A stretch of DNA of 64,000 nucleotides from Paeniglutamicibacter cryotolerans (lineage in GTDB: Bacteria > Actinomycetota > Actinomycetes > Actinomycetales > Micrococcaceae). Shown here piece by piece: positions 8,315 through 17,109 of this stretch (positions are counted from its first letter, which is position 1; every line of letters starts with the position of its first letter). Under the pieces are notes generated by a model. It searched no databases. It was not told the DNA's origin and saw only the letters and a list, made by a program, of their open reading frames with translations. The stretch covers positions 310,001 through 374,000 of the forward strand of contig NZ_JACHVS010000002.1 of the NCBI RefSeq assembly GCF_014190875.1. The letters are read 5' to 3'. A program made the position numbers and the translations under genes.

Positions 8315-9303
8315 CAGAGCGTGCCGAGCCAGGCAAGAATGTTATCCGGGCGACGATATCTGCCCCGGACGCTGTTCAGCGGCCGAGTGCGGTCGATGGC
8401 GTCTTCTTTCACTTTCAGGTCCGCGGTGATGTAGATCTGTGTGGTGTCGACCTGCTTATGGCCGAGCCATAATGCGATGACGCTGGTGTCGATGCCAGCG
8501 TGGAGGAGTCGCATCGCGGCCGTGTGACGCAGCACATGGGCCGAAACGTGTTTGTCGGCCAGGCTCGGACAACTCCCGGTGGCTACTCGGGTATGGAGCT
8601 TGATGCGGTGTTCGATCGCATCGCGGCTGAGGTGCCGGCCTGCGCGGGTGGGAAATAACACGGCGCTGCCTGTCGGTGTCTTTTCCTTCGCCCAGTCGCG
8701 CAGCGTGGTGACTGTTTTCCTGGTCAGCGGGGTGATGCGGTCTTTGCGTCCCTTGCCGCGGCAAGACACGTGCGCACCAGCCCCCAGATGAATATCACTG
8801 ACAGTGAGGCCGATCAGTTCCGAGACACGCAGTCCGGTCTGCACGGCAACGACCAGGAACGTGTAATCGCGCCGCCCGGTCCACGTGCTGCGATCCGGCG
8901 CTGCCAACAGTGCTTCGCACTCACTGTCCGTGAGGTAGTCGACGAGGTGACGATCAACGCGTTGGGGTGGGATCGCTAACACCCGGGCGATGCTGGCAGC
9001 ATGTTCGGGATGGTGCAGGGCCGCGTAACGGAAAAGGCTATGGATCGCGCTGAGCCTGGCGTTGCGGGTTCGGGCGCTGTTACCGCGATCGTGTTGCAGG
9101 TGTTCCAGAAACGCGGTGATCTCGGTGGCATCGAGCTGGTCCCACTGCAGCGACGACGCCGGGACTTTATGGGTTGCGGCGGCGAACACGAGAAGCAACC
9201 TCAGGGTGTCCCGGTAGGCGGCGATCGTGTGGCTGCTGGCATCTTTCTGGCGAGTCAACCGGTCCGTGAAGAAGGACTGCAACGTGGCATTGATAACAGT
9301 CAT
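8314..9303 (-). CDS. Tyrosine recombinase, third gene of RIT trio
   Basis: Site-specific recombinase of the XerC/D-like tyrosine class, 329 residues from the ATG at 9303, chosen because it overlaps the previous gene's TGA as ATGA; the frame is open further but without sense. The N-terminal SAM-like DNA-binding domain is followed by the catalytic domain with all six residues visible: Arg in QTGLRVSEL, Lys in CRGKGRKDR, His-x-x-Arg in SAHVLRHTAA, His in WLGHKQVDTTQ, and Tyr in IYITADL. It lies last in the minus-strand operon and is presumably translationally coupled. Confidence 0.92.
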   Translation of the reverse strand: MTVINATLQSFFTDRLTRQKDASSHTIAAYRDTLRLLLVFAAATHKVPASSLQWDQLDATEITAFLEHLQHDRGNSARTRNARLSAIHSLFRYAALHHPEHAASIARVLAIPPQRVDRHLVDYLTDSECEALLAAPDRSTWTGRRDYTFLVVAVQTGLRVSELIGLTVSDIHLGAGAHVSCRGKGRKDRITPLTRKTVTTLRDWAKEKTPTGSAVLFPTRAGRHLSRDAIEHRIKLHTRVATGSCPSLADKHVSAHVLRHTAAMRLLHAGIDTSVIALWLGHKQVDTTQIYITADLKVKEDAIDRTRPLNSVRGRYRRPDNILAWLGTL

Positions 9304-10241
9304 GATCGCTCCTCGTATGCGGTCAGGCGCTGAGCGGCCGCGGCCATGAGTTCGGGGGCGGCGGACAGGTACCAATACGTTGCGGCCGGATCGGTATGCC
9401 CGAGGTAGGTTGAGATCAACGCCAGCTGAGCCTGACCGTCACCACCGGCGGCGTAGGCATCAAGCATCGAAGCAACAGTGAACGAGTGTCTCAGATCATG
9501 AATTCGGGGCTGGCACTTGTGTGACCGTGCCGACAGCCCCGCCTCGGTGACCATCCGCCGGAAGGCGTGGTGAACATTGCAATACAACAGCCGGGTGCCG
9601 GCCAGTGACAGAAACAGTGCCGGGCAGTCACTTCTGGGCTGCCACCGGGCACGGTCGGCGCGATACTTTTCCAGCGCGGTGACGGCGGTCGGATGCAGCA
9701 GCACCTCACGGGACTTACCGAATTTGGTATCCCGGACCCGCAGTAACTGCCGACTCTGATCAATATCGGTCATATCCAGCCGGATGGCCTCGCCGACCCG
9801 CATACCCGTGGCAGCCAATAGCCCAACCAGGGTAGCCATCGTTACCTGCCGTTGCGGGCAGGACAGGATCGAGGCGGCGCCCATCAACGCCGTGATCTCG
9901 GAGGCCGAATACAGATACGGTGTGGCCCGCGGCGGGCAGTAGGGCAGCAAACCCATCGGAGGAACTTCGACCGCCGCGTCCGAGATGCTCAGATAGCGGG
10001 CGAAGGTGCGAACAACGGACAACCGGTAGTTGCGCCAGCTTCCGTCCGACTTCTGGGGCAGGTTCGCCCACGACAACGCTGTTGCCGTACTGATCCCATC
10101 CGCATCAGAGGCGAGCAGATAGTCGATGTACTGGTTCAGCAGTTTCTCGGTGCGCACTAACGTGTATCCGAGCGCACGCCGGGTCTTCAAGTACTCTGCC
10201 AACGTGACGCGCAGACCAGCACCTGTCCTCGTGTCCATCAC
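9300..10241 (-). CDS. Tyrosine recombinase, second gene of RIT trio
   Basis: 313-residue tyrosine recombinase. Catalytic residues visible: Arg in AATGMRVGEAI, Lys in RDTKFGKSREV, His and Arg in RIHDLRHSFTV, His in YLGHTDPAATYWY, followed by the nucleophilic Tyr. The start overlaps the stop of the first trio gene (ATGA at 10238-10241), and the gene's own stop overlaps the third gene's start in the same way. Members of RIT trios are distinct in sequence rather than recent duplicates; these three differ clearly in length and motifs. Confidence 0.92.
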   Translation of the reverse strand: MMDTRTGAGLRVTLAEYLKTRRALGYTLVRTEKLLNQYIDYLLASDADGISTATALSWANLPQKSDGSWRNYRLSVVRTFARYLSISDAAVEVPPMGLLPYCPPRATPYLYSASEITALMGAASILSCPQRQVTMATLVGLLAATGMRVGEAIRLDMTDIDQSRQLLRVRDTKFGKSREVLLHPTAVTALEKYRADRARWQPRSDCPALFLSLAGTRLLYCNVHHAFRRMVTEAGLSARSHKCQPRIHDLRHSFTVASMLDAYAAGGDGQAQLALISTYLGHTDPAATYWYLSAAPELMAAAAQRLTAYEERS

Positions 10242-11440
10242 AATGCCCCCGGCCAGGCGCGGGTGATGCCCCGGAGTGCTTCACGGTCGACTTTGGCGTA
10301 AATCGCCGTCGTCAGCTGGCGTCGATGGCGAAGGACCAACCCGACCTCCATCAACGATGACCCACCACGCAGCATCTGTGTTGCCGCCGTATGCCGCAAG
10401 CGGTGGGCGTGAATCATGCCCAACCCGGCCCGCCGTCCCGCCCGGGCGACAGCAGCGCTGAGCCCGGAAGAGCTCAACGGTCCATGGGGTGCCTTGTGCC
10501 CCAAAAACACTGCCCGATGGGTATTCCCGGTAGGGCGGGCGTAGCGCAGATAATCCACCAGCGCCTCACCGATGTCCGCGGGAAGCGGCAGGCAGGCCAC
10601 ATGGTTTCCTTTGCCGCGCACCACGAACTCACCGGCACTCCAACGCAAATCAGCCAGCTGAAGGCCAGCAACTTCGCCCGCGCGCAGACCGATCCGGGAT
10701 AAGAACAACATGACCGCATAATCGCGGCGCCCACTCGCCGTGTCACGGTCGCAGCCGGCCAGCAGCGCCGCAAGCGCCACCGGGTCCAAATCTTTGGGCA
10801 GCGCAGCCTGTGACCATCGCGCCGCCTGGGGCGCTGCCGCCGCCGACACAGACAAGGCAGTGCCTTCCCGGTGCAGGAACCCCAAGAACGAGCGCACCGC
10901 CGACACGCACAACTGCACCGACGATGCCGCCTCACCGGGGCATCTCTCCGCGAGGAAACGGTGAATGTCGCTGGTCTTCAGGCCGTCAAACCCGACACTG
11001 GTCCTCTCTAGCCGGGCCAGGACTAATGGGCGTACCCGGCCGCTGTAACTGGTGGCTGTCCCCGCGGCGAGGCCCCGCACCCGTGTCAGATATTCGGCGA
11101 AACGGTCCAGGAGAAGTTGTGACGCCGTCGGCGCGGCCGTCAAGCTGACTGCGACGCCGTTGGCGGCCAAAACCCGACATAGGGGCCCCGCTGATTTCAT
11201 TGTCCAATAATTCACATACCCTGCCGTTCGGCGGGTGGTGAAGTACTTCTCCAGCAATTCGACGGTGAGATCCCCGACGGTGAGATCTTCACCGTCCATC
11301 CACCGGCTCAGATGAGCGACGAACGCCATGTGCTGGCCGGCCGAAGACGCTGTGTAACCGGCCAGCGCCAGTTCCGCTGCGACCGCGGCAGCATAATCTT
11401 CGAGCGGCCCGACCACTAAAGAGCTGAGAACTTTGATCAT
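10238..11440 (-). CDS. Tyrosine recombinase, first gene of RIT trio
   Basis: 400-residue tyrosine recombinase, first in the operon. The Shine-Dalgarno GAGAGGAAAG lies just before the ATG at 11440, 50 bp inside the right terminal repeat. Catalytic residues: Arg in RIGLRAGEVAGL, Lys in VRGKGNHVACL, His/Arg in HAHRLRHTAATQ, His in VLRHRRQLTTAIY (RHR where most family members have LGH), and Tyr in IYAKVDRE. All catalytic positions are filled, so the trio looks intact and potentially active. Confidence 0.92.
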   Translation of the reverse strand: MIKVLSSLVVGPLEDYAAAVAAELALAGYTASSAGQHMAFVAHLSRWMDGEDLTVGDLTVELLEKYFTTRRTAGYVNYWTMKSAGPLCRVLAANGVAVSLTAAPTASQLLLDRFAEYLTRVRGLAAGTATSYSGRVRPLVLARLERTSVGFDGLKTSDIHRFLAERCPGEAASSVQLCVSAVRSFLGFLHREGTALSVSAAAAPQAARWSQAALPKDLDPVALAALLAGCDRDTASGRRDYAVMLFLSRIGLRAGEVAGLQLADLRWSAGEFVVRGKGNHVACLPLPADIGEALVDYLRYARPTGNTHRAVFLGHKAPHGPLSSSGLSAAVARAGRRAGLGMIHAHRLRHTAATQMLRGGSSLMEVGLVLRHRRQLTTAIYAKVDREALRGITRAWPGAL

Positions 11441-11490
11441 CGTGCTTTCCTCTCAAATAGATGAGAGTCAAGCGTCCCGCTTAAGCCCGG

Positions 11491-11574
11491 ATTATGCCGA
11501 CATCAATTCGCCGGAACCCGCACGGAATAAGGGCACCACCGGTGATATCGGCATAATCCGGACATCGGCATAAT
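11491..11574 (-). repeat. Right terminal repeat of RIT element (84 bp)
   Basis: Exact reverse complement of 8231-8314, with the same three 14-bp motif copies. Beyond it the sequence returns immediately to IS256 copy B. Confidence 0.85.
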
Positions 11575-12341
11575 GCACCCGACACCGCTGCCATGAGGCG
11601 CCCTGGAAAACGGTGGCGATGGCCGTCTTGAGCCCCGCGTGCGCGTCGGAGATCACCAGCTTCACCCCGCCCAGTCCGCGGGTCTTGAGCGAGCGCAGGA
11701 ACGCGGCCCAGGACTTGCGTGCTCTCACTGTCACCGACGTCGAAGCCCAGCACCTCACGGCGCCCGTCGGCGGCCACACCGAAGGCCACCACGACCGCCT
11801 GGGAGACCACCCGGTGGTTGACCCTGGCCTTGCAGTAGGTGGCATCCAGGAACACGTACGGGAAATCCAGGGCCGAGAGGTCCCGGTCCCGGAACGCGCC
11901 GACCTCGTGGTCCAGGTCCATGCAGATCCGCGAGACCTCGGACTTGGAAATTCCGGTATCGGCACCCAGGGCCTTGACTTTGATCTCGACCTTACGGGTG
12001 GAGACCCCATGCAGGTACGCTTCCATGACCACCGCGTAAAGGGCCTGGTCCACGCGCCGGCGCCGTTCAAGCAGGGCGGGGAAGAAGGAGCCGTGGCGCA
12101 GCTTGGGGATCTTCAGATTCAGGTCCCCGGCGGTGGTGGACAGGGTCCGGGGCCGGGAGCCGTTGCGCTGGGTGGTGCGGTCGCTGGAGCGCTCGAACGG
12201 GGCGGAACCGATGAAGGCGGTGGCTTCGGCCTCGATGAGTTGTTGGTAGAGGGTTTCGGTCGCGGTGCGGATCCGGTCCGGGACATCGGTTTGTTTGAGT
12301 TGTCCCAGCAGGTCAAGCAGGGCAGACTGGTCTAGAGCCAT
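11575..12341 (-). pseudogene. IS256-family transposase, 3' end lost, copy B
   Basis: Inverted partner of the copy at 7464, starting MALDQSALLDLLGQL at 12341 and cut at exactly the same codon by the RIT end. It differs from copy A by scattered substitutions (for example R/Q at residue 5, FIGS for FIGA, FFPALLERR for FFPGLLERH, ICMDL for ICVDL) but shares the same frame slip (about 11714-11718). It is therefore a related but not identical IS copy. Non-functional. The IS outer end reaches 12468. Confidence 0.9.
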
Positions 12342-12654
12342 CGTGTGTTTATGTCTTTCTGTGAGTTGCTTTGATCGGTACTCACTGACTTTCGCACGGT
12401 GGCTCGCTACTTTAAGCGGGCAACTCGCTGACTAGGGAAAGTACACCACTCCAGGGGACGCAACCCACTTGAGATTCACCCCTTCGTACACCGTCGACCT
12501 GCTCAGTCGGTCAGACTGATGGGGTGCAACATGGCCGTGGTGACGTTCGTTCGGGGGACACTCTCTTCAGTGCAGTGAACCTGTTGCGTCATGTCAATAC
12601 CTCCGGGAAGGCCACTACGTTGCGTCATCCGGAAACCTCCGGGAAAAGGCTGGC

Positions 12655-13851
12655 TCATGACTCGGACTCCTTGAGGTGATCGGGGGCGGTGCCGGCCTTG
12701 GCCTTGGATAGTGTTTCGAGCCGGCCGGTCAGGGCCATGATCTGCCGGGAGAGCGCCATGACCCGGATCTTCTTGAACGCGGCGTTCATCCGGATGGCCG
12801 GCATCTTCTTCAGGTCCGGGTGGGCCAGGGCGCGTTGGTGCGGGGTGGCTGGCTTGTCGTGGACCTTGGTGACCTTGGCCCCCACCCGGGTCTTTTTCAC
12901 CAGTTTCTGCTGGGGCAGCAGGTAGTTGGTGAAGACCTGGTCCAGCTCCCAGATCTCGTTGAGCAGCTCCAGCTCGGCCGGGGTGTCATAGCGCAGGTAA
13001 CCGACCAGTTCCCTGACCCTGGACCAGTTCTTCTGCTCCACGTGGGCGCCGTCGTTCTTGTTCCCGGACCGGGACCGGGTGAAGGTGATCCGCTGCTCCT
13101 CGCAGTAGCGTTTGAGCTCGTGGTTGATGAACTCGCTGCCGTTATCGGAATCTATGCCAATGATGGGGAACGGGAAGACGCCGGTGACGTGCATCAGGGC
13201 CTGGAACACCCATTTCTGGGCCTTGTTCTTCACCGCCCGGTTCACCGTCCAGCCGGTGGCGATGTCGGTGACGGTGAGGGTGAAGCAGAACTCCCCGCTG
13301 CTGTTCCCGCCCTCGTGCCCGACCAGGTCGATCTCCACGAACCCGGGGACCGTATCGTCCCATTCGGCCCAGGTCCGCACCGGGATCTGGGATTTGAGCA
13401 GGGATCCGGGCTTCGTAGGCGAGCGGCCACGCAGGCGCATCCTGGCCCGTTCACCGGCCAGTCGGCGGTCGATCGTCGAGGCGCTCATGCGCATCAGCAG
13501 TGCGGCCGGGTCCCGTGTGACATCCAGGGCCTTCTCGGCGCGGAGCATGGGCACCAGGTAGGACATGGAGGCGGCCAGCAGCTTGGAGGCCGGGGCCCGC
13601 AACACCGCCCAGCACAGCACCAGCCCGGGCTGCAGATCCGCCGGATAGGTGGGTTTGCGCCCAACCGGCGCCTTGCGGGGGCGGGGCTGGGCCAAAGATT
13701 CACGCAGGGCCGTCCTCGCGTAGTCGCGGTGCCAGCCGGTGAGGTTGACCAGCTCGTCCAGGAGGCTTCCCTTGGCCTTGCGCCCGGCGTGCTGGTAACG
13801 CAGGGCCATCTGTTTGGTCACTGCCTTGCGTGCACTCATCGTCAGTCCCAT
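12655..13851 (-). CDS. rve-type DDE transposase
   Basis: 398 residues from the ATG at 13851 (MGLTMSARKAVTKQMAL); the frame continues upstream only because it runs into the IS21 end. N-terminal helix-turn-helix-like region (SLLDELVNLTGWHRDYARTA), then an integrase core with Asp in GFVEIDLVGHEGG, Asp in IGIDSDNGSEF and Glu in GAHVEQKNW. The coding region itself is intact. However, an IS21 element sits about 45 bp upstream of the start and separates the gene from the element's own end and promoter, so expression and mobility are doubtful. Confidence 0.85.
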   Translation of the reverse strand: MGLTMSARKAVTKQMALRYQHAGRKAKGSLLDELVNLTGWHRDYARTALRESLAQPRPRKAPVGRKPTYPADLQPGLVLCWAVLRAPASKLLAASMSYLVPMLRAEKALDVTRDPAALLMRMSASTIDRRLAGERARMRLRGRSPTKPGSLLKSQIPVRTWAEWDDTVPGFVEIDLVGHEGGNSSGEFCFTLTVTDIATGWTVNRAVKNKAQKWVFQALMHVTGVFPFPIIGIDSDNGSEFINHELKRYCEEQRITFTRSRSGNKNDGAHVEQKNWSRVRELVGYLRYDTPAELELLNEIWELDQVFTNYLLPQQKLVKKTRVGAKVTKVHDKPATPHQRALAHPDLKKMPAIRMNAAFKKIRVMALSRQIMALTGRLETLSKAKAGTAPDHLKESES

Positions 13852-14031
13852 GGTGAAGACGGAAACCCGCAGCAGCCGGAAATGGCAAATTCGGCGTGAT
13901 GGTACGGTCAGTCCGGGCACCCGGTACCGTTTGTTTCAGCGACCGGGTACCGGCCAGGAACCGTCACCTCCGATTCCCGACCGGCACCCAGAGCCCCAAC
14001 TCCGGTAGTGGCTTACCGGATCGCGCCGCCG

Positions 14032-14808
14032 CTATTCCCAATAATCGGCAACTGCCCTTTCCTGATCGGCACGTAACCGGCGCATATCCAGATCGCCCAA
14101 GGTAATCTGGCGGGCTCGACTGGAGAGCCGGTTCACGATCGAATCGGCAGCTACCTTCTCCGGCAGGGTCTCCACCCAATACTTCGGACCTGACTGACTG
14201 GCGATCACCGTCGGCAACCGCTGATCCCGATTCACCAACACGGTGAACAGGTCATTGGCTATGACCTCGTTGATGCCTACCGTGAGGAAGTCATCGATGA
14301 TCAGCACCTCAACATCGCTGAGCCTGTTCAAGAGATTCTGGTGGGCAATCACGTCTCCACGGGCAACAATCAGCTCCCGGGCCAGGTCATCCATCCGGGC
14401 GTAATGCACGCTGTGTTCCGTATGGCAGGCAGCGATTCCGATCGCGCAGGCAATATAGGTCTTGCCGCCACCAGTCGGGGAAATCAGCAGCAGATTCGTC
14501 GGATCAGCCCGCCAATCATGGGTCGCATATCGTTGCATCCGCACCTGCGTGAGCTTGCGTTCGGGCAAATAATCGATCTCGGCTATCGAAGCATGTGGAA
14601 AAGGAAACCCCGCCTGGCGGATGAGCTTATCGATCCGGTTCGAGCGCCGCAGCTCCAACGCATCATCCACCGCACTGAGGAAGAGGTCCTCCGGGGTGCG
14701 CTGCTCATTGCCCTCATCGCTGATCAGTTCCTCAAACGCCAGCGCCACCTGGGTCATGCGCAACGCTCGGAACTTGTCGTGGTCCACGCTGCTGAACATG
14801 GCCCTCAC
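14032..14808 (-). CDS. istB: IS21 helper ATPase IstB
   Basis: AAA+ ATPase related to DnaC that assists the IstA transposase in target selection. 258 residues. Walker A SPTGGGKTY, Walker B VEVLIIDDFL, sensor region IASQSGPKYW, and a C-terminal arginine-rich helix (IVNRLSSRAR). The start is GTG 14808, overlapping the istA stop as GTGA; ATG 14799 is the alternative. Length and motifs are normal, so it appears functional. Confidence 0.93.
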   Translation of the reverse strand: MRAMFSSVDHDKFRALRMTQVALAFEELISDEGNEQRTPEDLFLSAVDDALELRRSNRIDKLIRQAGFPFPHASIAEIDYLPERKLTQVRMQRYATHDWRADPTNLLLISPTGGGKTYIACAIGIAACHTEHSVHYARMDDLARELIVARGDVIAHQNLLNRLSDVEVLIIDDFLTVGINEVIANDLFTVLVNRDQRLPTVIASQSGPKYWVETLPEKVAADSIVNRLSSRARQITLGDLDMRRLRADQERAVADYWE

Positions 14809-16397
14809 CGCCCTTCACCGTAGTAATCGGCACCTCGAACAAACACCTGGAGCGGTTCATCCTCCGGGCTCGGAGGTGCTGTCTTCTTCTTCATGTCCGA
14901 GGGCACCGGGGAGGGGGCCGCAGCCTGCTGACTGTCGCTATTGAGCCCGGCCATCACCCGCTTGAGCGTGGTGTAGGTGGGATAGCCGTGCTGATTCACC
15001 ACCTGCTGGCAGGCTGCCTCCAACCGGGTTCGGTTCCGCTTGCCCAAACCCATCAGGATGTTCTGGCAATCCAGATATGCCTGGGCCTCGATGGCGGCAC
15101 GATCAAGAAGCATCTCAATCACCTCCACCGTTGCCGGCCCGAAACCACGTGCCCTCTCTAGGAACCAGTTTCTGGACCATAACCCCGCCACGTCACGGTG
15201 CTGCGCCGGAACATGCTCGGGCAGGGTCGAATACTGGCCTTTGCGTCCGTGCTTGCGCGGATGCTCGCAAAGCACCGATTCCCCATCGAAGATGGTGACC
15301 TTCAGGCTGGTGAGCCGGACCTTCAGGATCCGACCGGCCAAGGTGTAGGGTGCCGAATAATGCTGGTAATCGGCGCTCACGTGGTAGTTGCGTCCGACCT
15401 TCAGCTGCTTCCATTCCACCGAGTCGAACTGTTCCGCCGGCAACGGCTGGAGCAAGTCAGCTTCCTCCTGGGTGAACCGTTCGTAACGGGTCGATCCATC
15501 CACCCGCCGGATCTTCTCGTTGATCTCCACCACCCGTTCCTCGATGGCGGCATTCAGCTCGTCCAGGGTCAACCAGAGTTCTTCGGCCAGGTAGCCGATG
15601 ACCCGCTTGTTGACCACGTTGACCGCCGATTCCGCTGCAGCCTTATCTCTAGGGTGATTCGATCTGGCCGGGACGACCGCGGTGCCATAGTGGTCCGCCA
15701 GTCGCCGGTAACTGGCGTTGACGATTCTGGTGCCATCGCCCTGGCTGTGTCGGTTCGTTGCCGTGGCAGCGTTATCAGGCACCACGATTTGGCTGGACCC
15801 GCCAAAGGCCTCGAACGCCTTTACGTGCGCACTGTTCCACGCTGGCTGCTTCATATCGGTGAACCCACGGCAGAACACCATGCCCGAATACGGCAGCACC
15901 GCCACGAATAGGTACGCTTTGGTGACTTGCCCGGTCAGCGCATCCTGCAGCGCCAAGGTGTCTCCGGCCCAGTCCACCAGCATCGCCCGTCCCGGTTCGT
16001 GGTGCAGCGTCGCGACCACCTCGTGGGTTGCCGCGTAGTCGTTGAACAATTGGCAGAACTGCGTGTATCCGTATTTCTTCCCCGGAACACCGATGAGCTG
16101 GAGGTAGCGGTGCCAGGCCTGCTGCAACGTGTAGTGCCGGTTGGATTTCATCGATCTGACGATCCCGGGGAAATCTGGTTGAGCGAACCCGGCCGAGACG
16201 TTCTTCCTGCCATCGGGAAACAGCCGCTCCAGCTGCTCCCGGTTCATTCCCGCAGCCTGGGCTGCGGTGATCGAGTGGGCGTGGACGGTCTTCTTCACCA
16301 GGGAAATCTCCCGGCGTGAACATCCCACCGTCTCGACAATTTCACTGTAACTTCTGTGTTCGAGCACCAACGCCATGATCGCGCCGTAATCAGCCAT
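14805..16397 (-). CDS. istA: IS21 transposase IstA
   Basis: 530-residue DDE transposase. The N-terminal helix-turn-helix has YSEIVETVGCSRREISLVKK. The integrase core has Asp in MLVDWAGDTL, Asp in IVVPDNAAT and Glu in KAAAESAVN. A C-terminal beta-barrel-like region follows (VGRNYHVSADYQHYSAPY, the usual IstA signature). Intact from ATG 16397 to a stop overlapping istB. Confidence 0.93.
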   Translation of the reverse strand: MADYGAIMALVLEHRSYSEIVETVGCSRREISLVKKTVHAHSITAAQAAGMNREQLERLFPDGRKNVSAGFAQPDFPGIVRSMKSNRHYTLQQAWHRYLQLIGVPGKKYGYTQFCQLFNDYAATHEVVATLHHEPGRAMLVDWAGDTLALQDALTGQVTKAYLFVAVLPYSGMVFCRGFTDMKQPAWNSAHVKAFEAFGGSSQIVVPDNAATATNRHSQGDGTRIVNASYRRLADHYGTAVVPARSNHPRDKAAAESAVNVVNKRVIGYLAEELWLTLDELNAAIEERVVEINEKIRRVDGSTRYERFTQEEADLLQPLPAEQFDSVEWKQLKVGRNYHVSADYQHYSAPYTLAGRILKVRLTSLKVTIFDGESVLCEHPRKHGRKGQYSTLPEHVPAQHRDVAGLWSRNWFLERARGFGPATVEVIEMLLDRAAIEAQAYLDCQNILMGLGKRNRTRLEAACQQVVNQHGYPTYTTLKRVMAGLNSDSQQAAAPSPVPSDMKKKTAPPSPEDEPLQVFVRGADYYGEGR

Positions 16398-16614
16398 GAA
16401 AGGACCTCTCCGTCGAAGCCGGCAGCACCCGATGTGCCGTCGGCTTCTTCAGCGGACCATGTTTCATTCCGGAGCGGTACCACCTAGCCGAAATGAACGG
16501 TACCGGGTGCCCGGACTGACCGTACCATCAGGCCGTGCTCGCCAGGAAAATCAAGAACGAGGGAAACGGAGGTTTCTTTCTGAGGCAACGTAGCCGGCTA
16601 CGCGGAGGTTTTTT

Positions 16615-16878
16615 ATGAGTCAACGCGCTGCTGAACGCCATGGAATAACCACCGGACGGACCGGGCAGTGGCTCTATAGCCAGCGTGTGTTGCTCCGTGC
16701 CGTAGTTGTCGTCGTGGCGTCCCTGATGATCCTCTTTGTGCGCCCACTCACGGCCGGTGTGATCATCTGGACGCTGGTGCTCTCGGTGGTTGCTGTCGTG
16801 ATTCTGGAGTTGCTTCAGCGCCCCGCAGCCGAAGCGGACCCGGATGCCGCCGATGAAAAACCGGTCGTGACGGTGTAA
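16615..16878 (+). CDS. Small two-TM membrane protein, unknown function
   Basis: 87 residues with two predicted membrane helices (VLLRAVVVVVASLMILFV and AGVIIWTLVLSVVAVVILEL) separated by a tight turn, then an acidic cytosolic-type tail. No family recognised. The start ATG and its GGAGG ribosome site (16604-16608) fall inside the outer terminal repeat of the adjacent DDE insertion sequence, so the element may supply the translation signal or may have replaced the original N-terminus. It ends 55 bp before a strong terminator. Confidence 0.6.
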   Translation: MSQRAAERHGITTGRTGQWLYSQRVLLRAVVVVVASLMILFVRPLTAGVIIWTLVLSVVAVVILELLQRPAAEADPDAADEKPVVTV

Positions 16879-16932
16879 CTACCGCTGTCCAAGCTCCCGG
16901 AGCTGGTTCCAGTGGACCGATGCCTGTGATTG

Positions 16933-16974
16933 CCGCCCGAACGCTCGGAAACGTCCCGCGCTCGGGCGGTTTTA
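16933..16974 (+). terminator. Rho-independent terminator after the small membrane protein
   Basis: 12-bp stem with one mismatch (CCGCCCGAACGC against GCGCTCGGGCGG), 13-nt loop, followed by TTTTA. Confidence 0.82.
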
Positions 16975-17109
16975 TGCTGCTTGGTGGAAGTCCCGAATCG
17001 CTGAGGAGCCCGCGACGAAGTACCCGAAGCGGCTGGGAAGCGGATGAACGTGTTGAGCTTGCGGTGGCTGTCCCACCCAACGCTGCCGTGACCAACGGGA
17101 TTCGCTTTT

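Larger units (their letters stand above)
7337..12468. mobile_element. RIT element bracketed by two inverted IS256 halves (978-bp inverted arms)
   Basis: Arms 7337-8314 and 11491-12468 are the same length, 978 bp each, and are inverted copies with scattered substitutions but no indel seen. Each arm is the 5' part of an IS256-family element (outer end beginning GTGGGTTGCGTCCCCTGG) joined to the 84-bp RIT end. Between them are three tyrosine recombinase genes. Neither arm carries the 3' part of IS256. The outer flanks (before 7337, after 12468) show no target duplication, so the two arms are probably not ends of one insertion. Likely origin: deletion or recombination between two RIT-interrupted IS256 copies in opposite orientation (inference). 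Confidence 0.85.
13897..16530 (-). mobile_element. Complete IS21-family element
   Basis: 35-bp perfect terminal inverted repeats at 13897-13931 and 16496-16530 (outer ends TGATGGTACGGTCAG), with TG...CA termini as in IS21. It encodes istA and istB in one operon and is 2634 bp long. Target duplication is not obvious (left flank TTCGGCG, right flank GGCCGTG). It is inserted between the promoter-side end and the transposase gene of the older DDE element. Confidence 0.88.
12583..16624 (-). mobile_element. DDE (rve) insertion sequence split by an IS21-family insertion
   Basis: Both ends carry a doubled repeat. On the left, GTTGCGTCATGTCAATACCTCC (12583) and GTTGCGTCATCCGGAAACCTCC (12619), 36 bp apart. 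On the right, inverted versions at 16568-16589 and 16604-16624, also 36 bp apart. The inner left and right copies match at 22 of 27 positions when CTAC is included. Removing the 2634-bp IS21 leaves about 1.4 kb, right for one 398-residue transposase. IS family not certain (an IS1202/ISNCY-like rve element is my best guess). Confidence 0.7.
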
